Assembly (NCBI RefSeq): GCF_009687845.1
Contig: NZ_BLAD01000084.1
Location: forward strand, 1-64,000
Length of the DNA: 64,000 nt
Reading direction: 5' to 3'
From: Acrocarpospora corrugata
Lineage (GTDB): Bacteria; Actinomycetota; Actinomycetes; Streptosporangiales; Streptosporangiaceae
In this document: positions 17,701 to 26,813 of the stretch, piece after piece
How the letters are laid out: the number at the start of each line of letters is the position of its first letter
Numbering within the stretch: the stretch's first letter is position 1
Made by a program: the position numbers and the translations under genes
The notes under the pieces: generated by a model
The model's input: the letters and a program-made list of their open reading frames with translations, nothing else
Told to the model about the DNA's origin: nothing
Databases searched by the model: none

Positions 17701-18882
17701 ATCGCGCGGGAAACGGCGATCCGGGAGTTCCGCGCTTTCACCGCCACCGGTCTCCTGAAGCTCGCCCTCCCCGACCAGGAGATCCCCGACCCGGCCACGG
17801 AGTGGGCCGCCAAACCGGCCGTGCTGCTGGCCAGAGAGGTGAACGCGCGCCTCGAAAGCATCGACGACGGGGACCCGCTTTGGGAGCGGATCCAGCGAAA
17901 GGTCGCCGAAGAGCACAAGCTGCTTTCTGACGTCATGGCCCGGCAAGGCAACTCGGTCGGCCTCAGCGTCCCGAACGGTGTGATGATCGTCGACGTGGTC
18001 TTCCACGGCCGCCGCCAGGACGTCGCCGGTCTCGCCGGGGGCCTGGCCCGGGAGAGCGCCGACCGCGCCGAGCTGCTGTCGGCGAAAGAGCGCGAGATCC
18101 TGGAGAACCATCTGCTCAACGAGGTGGCGGGCACCCTGCAGGAGCTGATCACCGATGCCGAGTCCGAGGTCCGCGAGATGAACGCCGAGCTGGAGTCCCG
18201 GCCCACCTCGACCGGGATGCGCCTGCGCCTGATCTGGAAACCCGCCAAGGACGCCCCGGACGGGCTCGTCCGGGTCCGCGACAAGCTCCGCCAGCAGGTC
18301 GACGCGTGGGCGGTCGCCGACCGGGCCTCGGTCGGCGCGTTCCTGCAGCAGCAGATCGCCCGCCAGCACTCCGACAATCCTGCCGCCGGCTGGACCGAGG
18401 CCCTGACGAAGGCACTGGACTATCGGGGCTGGCACGAGTTCGCCATCCAGCGTCTGCAGGACGGCCAGTGGCGGTCCGCCTCCGGTCCGGCCTCGGGTGG
18501 AGAGCGTGTGCTCGCCGCGTCCATCCCGCTCTTCGCCGCCGCGTCCGCGCACTACAAGTCGGCGGGCAACCCGTACGCGCCCAGGCTGGTCGCGCTGGAT
18601 GAGGCCTTCGCCGGGGTGGATGACGATTCCCGGGCCAAGTGCCTGGGGCTGCTGGCCACCTTCGACATGGATGTGGTGATGACCAGCGAGCGGGAGTGGG
18701 GCTGCTACCCGCAGGTTCCCGGCCTCGCCATCTGCCAGCTTTCCCGCCGTGACGGCATCGACGCGGTCCTCGTCACGACGTGGCGATGGGACGGCCAGGA
18801 ACGCCGGAGGACGGAACAGTCCGTCCCTTCGCTGCCGATCGAGCGATCAGCGATCCCGCAGGGCGGTCTGTTCGATGAGTGA
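14794..18882 (+). CDS. jetC: Wadjet type II JetC, SMC-like ATPase (TIGR02680)
   Basis: A 1362-residue SMC/MukB-like motor of the TIGR02680 family. The head is split: Walker A GNNGTGKS at residues 39-46 near the N-terminus, and the signature SGGER (about 1234) plus Walker B RLVALDEAFAGVDD (about 1266-1279) near the C-terminus. Between them are long Ala/Glu/Arg-rich coiled coils (for example 270-560 and 720-1000) flanking a hinge-like globular insert around 590-700 (LWKVIDFAGAVPADHRAGLEGALEA in two pieces). It would drive ATP-dependent DNA loop extrusion so that JetD cuts small circular DNA. All three ATPase motifs are intact. Confidence 0.92.
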   Translation: MPTAPTSERWKPLRAGLVDMFYYDVEEFHFHQGRLLLRGNNGTGKSKVLALTLPFLLDGELSPHRVEPDGDHRKRMEWNLLLDGKHPHPERLGYTWLEFGRLNADGSPEFRTIGCGLKAVKDRGIARSWFFVTQQRVGVDLHLISPSGTALTRDKLRDAVEGAGLVFDRAADYRRAVDDALFGLGEYRYAALVNLLIQLRQPQLSKKPDEKRLSRALTEALPPLSPALIATVADAFRGLDEERDALRTLTEARQAADDFLTHYRRYAAIAAKRKAAAPRQTHSRYEHLSRDLIDADTRHTRADADLVTARATLDDLAAQQVRLDARAEALRQSPEMRDAERLRQTGAEASRLAAHALRSEQERDRLAIDVGRVRIRATAADGKAEAAARELLAAGDLAVAASRAARCETAHLALVDGVTDPGQVRAAKRESEALAVRREQAVTGLERLLKQVAEARGRLAGAQADVDRLSAELQAAAERIGAAEEATDAARDELSRAYGRYLAELTELRIEDPDAVLAAMDSWAVTANGPNPATVLVDDAARAAPILLGGQGAELNGALRAARATAAELGAEIAKLEAGGHDTPPIPHTRGPQARLGRPGAPLWKVIDFAGAVPADHRAGLEGALEAAGILDAWVTPDGNLLVENDTVVLPVGPVAGPTCAGLLRPVIDRADPQAAALSDDVVERVLAAIGLGAGHGPAWVTVDGRWANGVLTGSYRKTSADYIGEGAREAARRAKLIGLRAELARKERQIDDLASQVRALTVRQDALAAEHRALPSDAPVREAHVRLAAEHGRRRELVAQHTRAATIALERQHDLTEARTRTDEFAGDVGLPTDAESLADVKAGVGEYRLSLARLWPAFHALREARETVADTRTQLAEAQQRLDAAIELSLGARAEADGAAEIHRVLTETAGAAVSALNQQFDEVRKAQQTRAQAEREVRGQERKALEERGKAEGQRNNLRVQLEEAAIARETAIREFRAFTATGLLKLALPDQEIPDPATEWAAKPAVLLAREVNARLESIDDGDPLWERIQRKVAEEHKLLSDVMARQGNSVGLSVPNGVMIVDVVFHGRRQDVAGLAGGLARESADRAELLSAKEREILENHLLNEVAGTLQELITDAESEVREMNAELESRPTSTGMRLRLIWKPAKDAPDGLVRVRDKLRQQVDAWAVADRASVGAFLQQQIARQHSDNPAAGWTEALTKALDYRGWHEFAIQRLQDGQWRSASGPASGGERVLAASIPLFAAASAHYKSAGNPYAPRLVALDEAFAGVDDDSRAKCLGLLATFDMDVVMTSEREWGCYPQVPGLAICQLSRRDGIDAVLVTTWRWDGQERRRTEQSVPSLPIERSAIPQGGLFDE

Positions 18883-20107
18883 ATCGGCCGAACGCCTGGA
18901 ACGGCTGCTCGGCCGGGACGAGATCGCCTGGCTGGTTGAGCGGGTTCGTCGCCGCATCGCCCAGGGCAGGCCGCTGACCGGCAGCGTCTCACTCGGGAAG
19001 GCGACGCCGTCGCAGCGGCGGACGGTCGAGTCCCTGCTGGGCCGCAGAGCGGGCACCGGTGCCTCGCTCACGGTCTCCCTCGACGAGGTGGACCAGGTGC
19101 TGCGCGCCAGCGGGGCCGCCCCCGAAGGTCTGGCCCAAGCCGTCACGTTGCTCCGCGGCCCGGTCGTGAACACGGCCGAGGAGAACGCGGCAGGTGACGC
19201 GCGCTGGCAGGCGGCGTTCGCGCCCCTGGATGCCCACCTCGCCGCGCGCCCGGTCCTGCACAGGTGGCGCTCCTGGTTGGACGCCACCGGCTTGGTCCGG
19301 CGGCTTGCCCCCACTCCCGACCAGGCGGCCCCTTTGCTGGAGGTGCTGACCGCCGTGCTGGCCCGGCTTCCCTCTCCCGGCCTGCCCATCGGCCGGCTGG
19401 CCGCCGAGACCTGCTCGGACGCGCACGCGCTCGACGAAGGCCGCCCGCTGGCCACCCTCGCCCTGTCCGCGGCGAAAGCCCTGTCCGGTCTGCCGTTCGC
19501 GGCCGACGGCGGCGCCGACACCCGCCGCCGCGCCTGGGCCGCCGTCGGCGTGCATCTGGACGAGCTGTCCTCGCTCGTCCTGTGCCTGGGACTGCCCGGC
19601 GACGACACCACCCCGACGGGGCGCATGCTCGCCATCGCCCGGGCCGCGGGCGAGCCGTGCGCCCTCACCCTCCGCCAGCTCGGCCGGCACGACGGTTCCC
19701 TCGCGGGCGGCTTGGTCCGCCTCTGCGAGAACCCCGTCGTGGTCGCCAGCGCCGCCGACCAGCTCGGGCCCGCCTGTCCGCCCCTGGTCTGCGTGAGTGG
19801 CAGACCGTCCGTGGCGGTGTGGCGGCTGCTGGACCTGCTCGCCGCCGGGGGCGCGTCGTTCGCCTACCACGGCGACTTCGACTGGGGTGGGATCGCCATC
19901 GCCACCGCGATCCATGAGCGGTACGGAATCGTGCCGTGGCGGTTCGACACCGCCGCCTACGAAGCCGTGCCGTCCGCGAGACCGCTCACCGGACGGCCGC
20001 TCCCGACCCCGTGGGACTCCGGGCTGGCCGGCGCGATGGCCCGGCGCGGCGTCCGCGTGGAGGAGGAACTCGTCCTCGCGGACCTCCTGAGCGACCTGAC
20101 CACGTAA
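18875..20107 (+). CDS. jetD: Wadjet type II JetD, Toprim-type DNA nuclease (TIGR02679/DUF3323-DUF2399)
   Basis: A 410-residue nuclease subunit starting at ATG 18875, overlapping jetC by eight bases. The C-terminal DUF2399 part has a topoisomerase VI-like Toprim signature: Glu285 in LCENPVVV and the D334-x-D336 pair in YHGDFDWGG. The N-terminal two thirds is the DUF3323-like arm. In characterised Wadjet systems JetD cleaves the plasmid after extrusion stalls. Catalytic residues are present, so the system looks functional. A strong terminator follows two bases after the stop, confirming this as the last gene of the operon. Confidence 0.92.
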   Translation: MSESAERLERLLGRDEIAWLVERVRRRIAQGRPLTGSVSLGKATPSQRRTVESLLGRRAGTGASLTVSLDEVDQVLRASGAAPEGLAQAVTLLRGPVVNTAEENAAGDARWQAAFAPLDAHLAARPVLHRWRSWLDATGLVRRLAPTPDQAAPLLEVLTAVLARLPSPGLPIGRLAAETCSDAHALDEGRPLATLALSAAKALSGLPFAADGGADTRRRAWAAVGVHLDELSSLVLCLGLPGDDTTPTGRMLAIARAAGEPCALTLRQLGRHDGSLAGGLVRLCENPVVVASAADQLGPACPPLVCVSGRPSVAVWRLLDLLAAGGASFAYHGDFDWGGIAIATAIHERYGIVPWRFDTAAYEAVPSARPLTGRPLPTPWDSGLAGAMARRGVRVEEELVLADLLSDLTT

Positions 20108-20109
20108 AA

Positions 20110-20137
20110 GGGGTGCCGGGGCGAACCCCGGCACCCC
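20110..20137 (+). terminator. Strong terminator after jetD
   Basis: A perfect 12-bp stem (GGGGTGCCGGGG / CCCCGGCACCCC) with a CGAA tetraloop, starting two bases after the jetD stop and lying between two convergent genes. There is no U-tract; such GC-rich hairpins are usual terminators in actinomycetes and can work in both directions. Confidence 0.85.
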
Positions 20138-20153
20138 CCCTGTCTGGTCGGGC

Positions 20154-23100
20154 TTAGACGGCTGTGCCGTCGTTGGCGACGATCAGGGTGTTCGCGTCGC
20201 GGATGAACACCGCCCGTACGGCCGGGTCAGAGACGATCTTCGGGTCGTTGACCGCCTCGATGAAGCGGGTCAGCTTCTTGACGATCTTCTTCTTGTCCCG
20301 TTCGCGCTCCTTGTCCTCGGACACCATGACCTTGGAGATCTTGTCCTCCAGCTTCGCCGCGCCGGTGGGCGACAGCTGGCTGGTGTTCTGGAAGCGCTCG
20401 ATCAGCGCCGAGATCTCGTCGGTCGAGGTGACCGTGGTGAAGTTCACCGACTGCTCCAGCGTGGCGCCGGTCCGGGGTTCCACGGTCACGGTGAGCGTGT
20501 GGTCCCCCAGGCTCAGCTGGTAGAGATGCTGGACTGTGCCGGAGGTGAACGGCTGGCCGTCCAGGGTGCCGGTGACGCTCTTGACGCCGGCGCCGACGAC
20601 TTCCCAGGCGATGGTCAGGTCCTGGCTGTCGCCGTACTCGGCGCCGTCGGCGACGCCGGAGATGGTGATGGTGGTCGTGGTGTCCGGGAGGGCGCCGTAG
20701 ACCTTCATCTCGTAGATCGAGTAGCCCCACTGGCCGGACTTCTCCACGCCCTGCATCCGGACGTAGCGGGTGTCGGTGTTGAGGTTGATCAGGTCCGTGC
20801 CGCCGTTGCTGGCGGTTTCGGTGAAGGCGTCGGTCCAGGTGTCGCCGTCGGGCGAGGTCTGGATCTTGTAGCCCTTGGCGTAGCTGTCCTCCCAGTCGAT
20901 GGCGACCTGGTAGACGGTGTAGGTGTCGCCGAGGTCCACCTGGACCCAGTTGTTGGCGGATTCGCTCGCGCCCCAGCGGGTGGCGCCTTCGCCGTCGAAG
21001 GCGGCGGCGGCGGTCTGCTGGGCGTTCGACGCCGACGACGCGGTGGCCGTCTTGCCGAGAGCGATGTTCGGCGCGGGCTGGCCGTACACCTCCATCTCGT
21101 AGAGCGAGTAGCCCCACGGGCCGGACTTCTCCACGCCCTGCATGCGCACGAAGCGGCCCAGCGCGCTCACCGGGATCCTCTCCGTGCCGCCGTGCGAGGC
21201 GGACTGGGTGTGCACGTCCTTCCAGCTGGTGCCGTCCATCGACACCTGCAGCTTGTAGCGCTTGGCGTAGGAGTCCTCCCAGAGGAGGTCGACCTCGGTG
21301 AGGGCGTAGATGCCGCCCAGGTCGACCTGGAGGGAGTTGTCGGCGTTCTCGCCGGCGCCCCAGCGGGAGACCGGGTCGCCGTCGAAGGCCTTGGCGGCGG
21401 CGTACTCGGCGCTGGACTGGGAGGTGGCGCTGGCGGGCTTGTTCAGGGCCAGGTTGACCCGGGTGGTGTCCCGCAGGGTCAGGTCGAGCGTGACCTGCTG
21501 GTCCTTCTTCAGGGGAAGGACGCGGGCGATGTTGCCCAGCGGCGAGTTCTGGACCGTGAGGCCGGTCGCGGTGATCTCGTCGATGCCGGAACGCTGGATC
21601 AGCGTGAGGTTCTGGTCGACGTCGGAGGTCAGCGTCACCTTCACCTTGCGGGTGTCGGTGTCCCAGTCGAGCTTGTCGATGGTGAACCGGCTCTTGCCGA
21701 GCAGGCCGGAGATGGAGCCCTTCTTCAGGCCCTTCGGCAGCGCGGGAAGCAGCTCCAGCGTGCCGGGGTCGGTCGTGGCCAGCATCTCCATCATGATCGT
21801 CGGGACGGAGTTGACGACGTCGGTGGCGAACACGCCGTGGTTGTTGTAGTGCGACGTCGACAGGCTGTTGTAGTAGTAGTCGTCCTTGGCGAAGCGCATC
21901 AGCTTCGCGTTGACGGAGTCGGCGTTGTTGAGGTTGGCGGCGATCAGCGCGCCGTGCAGCAGGCCGTGGCCGGCGTTCTCGTAGCTGCCGCCGTCCTTCT
22001 TCTGCAGGAAGACCTTGGCCGCGTCGTACAGCGGCTTGCTCTTCTCCGGCGTGACCTCGCGGTACGGCCAGACGGGCATCAGCCCGCTGGAGTGCCGGTG
22101 CTGGTAGGCGTTCTTGTTCGCCAGATCCGGCCAGGCCCACTCGGCCAGCGCGCCGTCGTTGTTGATCAGGTACGGCGGCAGGTGGTCGAGCTTCTCCTGC
22201 CAGACCGCGATCTTGTCCGCGTCCTTGCCGAGGGCCTTGCTGGTCTCGATCAGCGTGGACAGCGCGAACCGGGCGCCGGCGATGTCGTACACCGAGTTGA
22301 CGGACAGCGGCACGCCGCCGGCCGGTCGGTTCTCCGGCGAGATGGAGCCGGCGAAGATGTACTTGCCGTTGGCGTCCTTGTCGACGAGGAAGTCCTCGTA
22401 GAAGTCACCCATGTCGCGGATCAGCGGGTAGTACTGCTGCTCCAGGAACGTCTTGTCGCCGGTGATCTGGTAGTGCTCCCAGAACGGGTAGAGCAGCCAG
22501 GACTCGCCGCCGGTGACGTACTGGTACGGGTAGTCGAAGTTGATGTTGGAGATGAGGCCTTCGCCGTTGGGCGTGTTGCCGCCGGTCAGCATGCCCCGGG
22601 TGCCCAGCAGCTTCTGGGCGTTGGTCCGGAAGTCGGCCTGCCACCGCTTGTTGATGTCGAAGTAGCCGGCCATCACCTCCGGCAGGTTGCCGATGTTGCC
22701 ACCGGAGATCTGCAGGTTGAGGTTGGCGTCCAGGTGGTAGTAGCCGTCCCAGCCGACGTTGCTGTCGCCGGTCCAGTTGCCGAGCAGGTCGGGCGGGGCC
22801 GTCGGGCTGCTCGACCCGATCAGGTGGTAGCGGCCCGAGTTGAACATCCGCTCGAACAGCGCCAGGTTCGGCGTGGTCGCGGACTTCTGCTCGGCGAGCA
22901 GTTCCTCGTTGGACTTCGAGCGGTCGGTCGGGCTGGCCCCGAATTCGACGGAGACCCGGTTGAAGAGCTCGCTGTGCTTGGTGGTGTGGCGGGTGAGCAG
23001 CGTCTGGTAGTCGCCGGAGAGCGCCGCCAGCTTCGCCTGGAGGAGCTGCTTGTTCCAGTCCTGCTCGGCGGGGACGCCGCCCTCGTAGGTGCCGTCGTAG

Positions 23101-26100
23101 CGCTGGGTCAGCGACAGCAGCGTCACGTAGGTCGCGCCGGTGACCTGCACGTCGGTGCCGGCCATGGTCTTGACGCCGTCGGTGACGATCCGGGTGACGC
23201 CCTCGTATCCGGCGTTGTAGCTGCCGGTCGGGTATTTCGCCCGCAGGTTGAGGTAGTCGACGGTGGAGTTGTTGACGTAGGTGACGCCCTTGTTGAGCAG
23301 GTTCATGCCCGGGTCGATGGACAGGCCGAGTTTGACGTCGAGCCGCTGACCGGCCGGGGCGGGCAGGTGCTGGACGGTGACGCCGTCGGTCTGCGACACG
23401 AAGGCGTCGCGCTTCCAGTCGCCCTTGTCGTCGGTCCAGTTCACCGAGACGACGCCGGAGGCGTAGTCGGTGGAGCGGACGTAGTTGGTGACCTCGCCGC
23501 TGGCCGGCGACTGGAGGGTCATCTTGAAGCCGGGGTGCTTGCTGCCTTCGCCGCCGCCCTGGTAGCCCTGCACGTCGGCCGCGAGCTGGTTGGCCTCCTG
23601 GTACTTGCCGGCGATCAGCAGGTCCCTGATCTTCTTGATGTTCTCCTGGCTGACGGTGTTGAACGTGCGGTGCGGGCGGGTCTGCGACCGCGCCATGAAG
23701 AAGTCGCGGTCGTTGAAGACGACCGTCTCGTCGCGCGGGTCGCCGAAGGCGATGATGCCCTGCTTGCCGTCACCCGCGAGCAGGCCGTCCTCCCAGTCCG
23801 CGTAGGCGCGCGGGTAGCTGGTGGACAGCGCCCTGGTCGCCGGGTTGCCGGGCGTGGTGAACGTTTTGATCAGGCCGGCGCTCTCGTTGCCGTTGGCGTC
23901 GAGCGCGATGACCTTCACCGAGTAGGTCCGGCCGGCGGCCAGGCCGGTGACGCCGTAGGTGCGGGCGTCGGCGCCGAGGGTGGCCTTCAGGGTCTGGCCG
24001 AGGAAGACCTTGTAGCCGGTCACGGCCTGGTTGTCGGTCGCGGCCGGCCAGGTGGCGGTCGCGGTGGCGCCGGTCAGCGCGCTGATCTGGACCTGCGCGG
24101 AGGCCGGCCAGGTCGGGGCGGTGTCGGCCGCGGGCAGTTTGCCGTAGACCTCGAACTCCCAGAGCGACAGGCCCCACTGGGTCGCGGCCTTGGTGCCCTG
24201 CATGCGGACGAAACGTCCCTGCGCCGGCGGGTCGAGCACGATCGTGTCGATGTGGTCGCCGGTCGGCGTGGTGTCGTTGTGGGAGTGCGCGTCGGTCCAG
24301 GCGCTGCCGTCCGCCGACGTCTGGATCTTGTACGTCGAGGAGTAGGCGGCCTCCCAGTTCAGCACGACCTTGTCGACGAGGTGCGTCTTGCCCAGGTCGA
24401 CCTGGATCCACTGAGTGTCGCCCCCGTTGGAGCCCCAGCGCGTCGCGGGGTTGCCGTCGAACGCGCGGAACGCCGACCGGTCGTTCTGCGGCTGGCTGTT
24501 GGTCTCGCCGCTGCCGTCGTTGGACTGCGACGACGCCGTGTACGCCGACGGCGCGAGGTTCAGCGCGAGGTTGACCGGGACCTCCGGCTGGACCGGGGTG
24601 CCGTAGATCTCGAACTCGTACAGGGAGTAGCCGTACTGCGTCTGCGGCAGCACGCCCTGCATGCGGACATAACGGGCGACCTTGCGGATCTGCACCGTCT
24701 CGACGCCGCCACCGCCGGTGGTGGTCGAGAACACGTCCTCCCACTGCTGCGCGTCGCCCGAGATCTGGATCTTGTACGACTTCCCGTAGGCCGCCTCCCA
24801 CGACAGGACGGCCCTGGACACGTCGTACTCGTCACCGAGGTCGACGTAGATCCAGGCGTTCGGGTCGTTGCTGTGGTCGGTGGACCAGCGCGACGAGCCG
24901 TTGCCGTCGATCGCGTTCGCGGCGAGCAGGTTGCCGTCCTGGTAGGAGGCGACGGCCTTCGCGTCGGGGTTGCGCGACAGGTTGACCGGCACGTCGGTCG
25001 GCGGGGCCGGGGGCGTCGGCACGACCTGGCCGGCCGGGGGCCACAGGGTGAAGGAGTTGGCGCCGTTCTTCGCCTCGGCGAACGGTCCCGCCATCAGGTT
25101 CTGGGCGGCGACCGGCTTGCCGAAGAAGTCGGTGGTGACGTCGGCGGCGATGCTCTCGTTGGCGAGCGGGATGGTCCCGACCCTGGCCTGGGTCACCGGG
25201 GTCAGCCCCGTGATGCCGGCGGCGTTGAGGTCGAAGCCGAGCTTCATCTCCCGGTTGCTCGCCGTGACCTGGACGTTGGACAGCACGCCGGTGGAGTTGC
25301 CCTCCTTGACGTGCGTCTTGCCGGCCGCGTCGACCGGCAGCGTCGAGCCCTGGACCAGGTTGTTGTACCAGAAGAACTTCTGGACCGGGTTGGGGGCGCT
25401 GGTCTCGTTCATCGTGCCGGGCGCGAAGTAGTAGTTGTCCCGGCCGCCGCCGTCGACCGCGAAGCGGCCGTTGTCGATGAACATGTTGTTGGCGTACACG
25501 ATGCCGGTGGCGTCCAGCATGCGGATGTCGTTGTTGCCGATGAAGACGTTGTTGTCCACGAGGATGGGGCCGTGGACGGCTTCCGCGTAGTAGCCCCACG
25601 GGCTGTTCATGACGATGTTGCCGGTGACGCGGACGTTCTGGTTACCCCAGTCCGTCCAGATGCCGGCGGAGTTGCCGCCCTTGGAGTTCTTGAGGTAGTT
25701 GCCCTTGATGAGCCCCTCGTTCATGTAGTGAACCTTGATCGGGGCCGTCTCCGCGCCGCTGAACTCGCCGCGGTAGTTGGTGTCCTCGATCATGTTGTAC
25801 AGAATGTCGGAGTTCCAGGAGAAGACGCCCGCGATGCCGGACTGGCCGGACTTGGCGATGTAGTTGTTGCGGACGATGTGCGAGCCGTACTTGGCGGTGT
25901 CGCGGAAGTGCGTCCGCGTCTCGCCGGGCCGGTTGCCGGCCCATTCGTCACAGCCGAGGCCGATGTCGATGGCGATCGTGCGCGCGTTGATGACCGTGTT
26001 GCTCTCGATGATCCACTTCAGGCCGCCGTTGACGCTGATGGCGCCCGCCTGCCGCCGGGAGGGGCTGCTCGGGAAGTCGGAGTAGGTGTTGGCCGCGTGC

Positions 26101-26813
26101 TTGACGGTGAACCCGTGCACGGTGATGTAGCCCAGGCCCCACGCGTCCGGCGCGAACACCTGCCGGCGCACGTTGATCTCCGCCAGCTTGGCGTTCGGGT
26201 CGGCGCCGTCGAAGTTGGCGTAGATCGTGGTGTTGCCGCCGACCACCTCGGAGAACCAGGTGTTGGGCGCGGACTGCACGTTGGCCAGGGTGGCCTTCTC
26301 GAAGTACGCCTGCTCGTTCAGGTAGACGTCACCGGCGGTGTAGCCGGGGAAGGAGCCGTCGCCGCCGCCCTGCGGCTGCTTGGCGGAGTACGGGTTGTAG
26401 TCGCCGAAGTAGGCGGCCGGCAGGGTGACCTTCCACACGTCGCCGGTCTGCTTGGCCCAGGTGTCGATCTCCTCCGAGCCCTTGATGACGACTTCGCCGT
26501 CGCCGGCGTTGGTGTAGGTGATGCGCGTCGTCTCGTCGGCGCCGCCGCGGGCCGGCTTGACGGTCTCGCGGTACAGCCCGGCGTGGACGATCACCGTGTC
26601 GCCCGGCTGGGCTTCCTGCGCCGCGTGGTTGATGGTCTGGTACGGCGCGGCCGCCGTACCGGCGTTGGTGTCCCTACCGGTCTTGGCCACGTGGATCTGG
26701 CGCCCGTCCTGGGCCACCCGCGCCGCCGCGATCGATGGCACCGCCATCGACGTGGCCACGGCGACGCTGAGTATCGCGCCCAGCGCGATCCTTAGAGTCC
26801 TTCGGTGTTTCAT
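20154..26813 (-). CDS. Secreted beta-helix / GH95 alpha-L-fucosidase-like fusion with four F5/8C domains and FIMAH tail
   Basis: A 2219-residue exported protein: signal peptide (1-30), right-handed beta-helix resembling pectate-lyase-like proteins (about 40-600; [19 protein letters not shown] repeats), two F5/8-type C (CBM32-like) domains (about 610-895), a fibronectin III domain (900-990), a GH95-type catalytic module (about 990-1775), two more F5/8C domains (1785-2040), an Ig-like domain and a C-terminal FIMAH domain (2135-2219). GH95 landmarks are [40 protein letters not shown] (general-acid region) and HRHSS. GH95 enzymes release alpha-L-fucose (or L-galactose). It is the last gene of the sugar operon; its ATG overlaps the GH2 stop by four bases. 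Fusion of a beta-helix enzyme with GH95 is unusual. Confidence 0.85.
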   Translation of the reverse strand: MKHRRTLRIALGAILSVAVATSMAVPSIAAARVAQDGRQIHVAKTGRDTNAGTAAAPYQTINHAAQEAQPGDTVIVHAGLYRETVKPARGGADETTRITYTNAGDGEVVIKGSEEIDTWAKQTGDVWKVTLPAAYFGDYNPYSAKQPQGGGDGSFPGYTAGDVYLNEQAYFEKATLANVQSAPNTWFSEVVGGNTTIYANFDGADPNAKLAEINVRRQVFAPDAWGLGYITVHGFTVKHAANTYSDFPSSPSRRQAGAISVNGGLKWIIESNTVINARTIAIDIGLGCDEWAGNRPGETRTHFRDTAKYGSHIVRNNYIAKSGQSGIAGVFSWNSDILYNMIEDTNYRGEFSGAETAPIKVHYMNEGLIKGNYLKNSKGGNSAGIWTDWGNQNVRVTGNIVMNSPWGYYAEAVHGPILVDNNVFIGNNDIRMLDATGIVYANNMFIDNGRFAVDGGGRDNYYFAPGTMNETSAPNPVQKFFWYNNLVQGSTLPVDAAGKTHVKEGNSTGVLSNVQVTASNREMKLGFDLNAAGITGLTPVTQARVGTIPLANESIAADVTTDFFGKPVAAQNLMAGPFAEAKNGANSFTLWPPAGQVVPTPPAPPTDVPVNLSRNPDAKAVASYQDGNLLAANAIDGNGSSRWSTDHSNDPNAWIYVDLGDEYDVSRAVLSWEAAYGKSYKIQISGDAQQWEDVFSTTTGGGGVETVQIRKVARYVRMQGVLPQTQYGYSLYEFEIYGTPVQPEVPVNLALNLAPSAYTASSQSNDGSGETNSQPQNDRSAFRAFDGNPATRWGSNGGDTQWIQVDLGKTHLVDKVVLNWEAAYSSTYKIQTSADGSAWTDAHSHNDTTPTGDHIDTIVLDPPAQGRFVRMQGTKAATQWGLSLWEFEVYGKLPAADTAPTWPASAQVQISALTGATATATWPAATDNQAVTGYKVFLGQTLKATLGADARTYGVTGLAAGRTYSVKVIALDANGNESAGLIKTFTTPGNPATRALSTSYPRAYADWEDGLLAGDGKQGIIAFGDPRDETVVFNDRDFFMARSQTRPHRTFNTVSQENIKKIRDLLIAGKYQEANQLAADVQGYQGGGEGSKHPGFKMTLQSPASGEVTNYVRSTDYASGVVSVNWTDDKGDWKRDAFVSQTDGVTVQHLPAPAGQRLDVKLGLSIDPGMNLLNKGVTYVNNSTVDYLNLRAKYPTGSYNAGYEGVTRIVTDGVKTMAGTDVQVTGATYVTLLSLTQRYDGTYEGGVPAEQDWNKQLLQAKLAALSGDYQTLLTRHTTKHSELFNRVSVEFGASPTDRSKSNEELLAEQKSATTPNLALFERMFNSGRYHLIGSSSPTAPPDLLGNWTGDSNVGWDGYYHLDANLNLQISGGNIGNLPEVMAGYFDINKRWQADFRTNAQKLLGTRGMLTGGNTPNGEGLISNINFDYPYQYVTGGESWLLYPFWEHYQITGDKTFLEQQYYPLIRDMGDFYEDFLVDKDANGKYIFAGSISPENRPAGGVPLSVNSVYDIAGARFALSTLIETSKALGKDADKIAVWQEKLDHLPPYLINNDGALAEWAWPDLANKNAYQHRHSSGLMPVWPYREVTPEKSKPLYDAAKVFLQKKDGGSYENAGHGLLHGALIAANLNNADSVNAKLMRFAKDDYYYNSLSTSHYNNHGVFATDVVNSVPTIMMEMLATTDPGTLELLPALPKGLKKGSISGLLGKSRFTIDKLDWDTDTRKVKVTLTSDVDQNLTLIQRSGIDEITATGLTVQNSPLGNIARVLPLKKDQQVTLDLTLRDTTRVNLALNKPASATSQSSAEYAAAKAFDGDPVSRWGAGENADNSLQVDLGGIYALTEVDLLWEDSYAKRYKLQVSMDGTSWKDVHTQSASHGGTERIPVSALGRFVRMQGVEKSGPWGYSLYEMEVYGQPAPNIALGKTATASSASNAQQTAAAAFDGEGATRWGASESANNWVQVDLGDTYTVYQVAIDWEDSYAKGYKIQTSPDGDTWTDAFTETASNGGTDLINLNTDTRYVRMQGVEKSGQWGYSIYEMKVYGALPDTTTTITISGVADGAEYGDSQDLTIAWEVVGAGVKSVTGTLDGQPFTSGTVQHLYQLSLGDHTLTVTVEPRTGATLEQSVNFTTVTSTDEISALIERFQNTSQLSPTGAAKLEDKISKVMVSEDKERERDKKKIVKKLTRFIEAVNDPKIVSDPAVRAVFIRDANTLIVANDGTAV

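Noticed and set aside
15388-18552. A 1054-residue antisense frame across jetC
   Set aside because: Same cause: codon-bias shadow of a real GC-rich gene; no recognisable domains.
20499-26795. A 2098-residue open frame antisense to the GH95 fusion gene
   Set aside because: Val/Gly/Arg/Asp-rich with no domain; long antisense frames are expected opposite GC-rich genes with strong codon bias. The minus-strand gene has signal peptide and clear domains.
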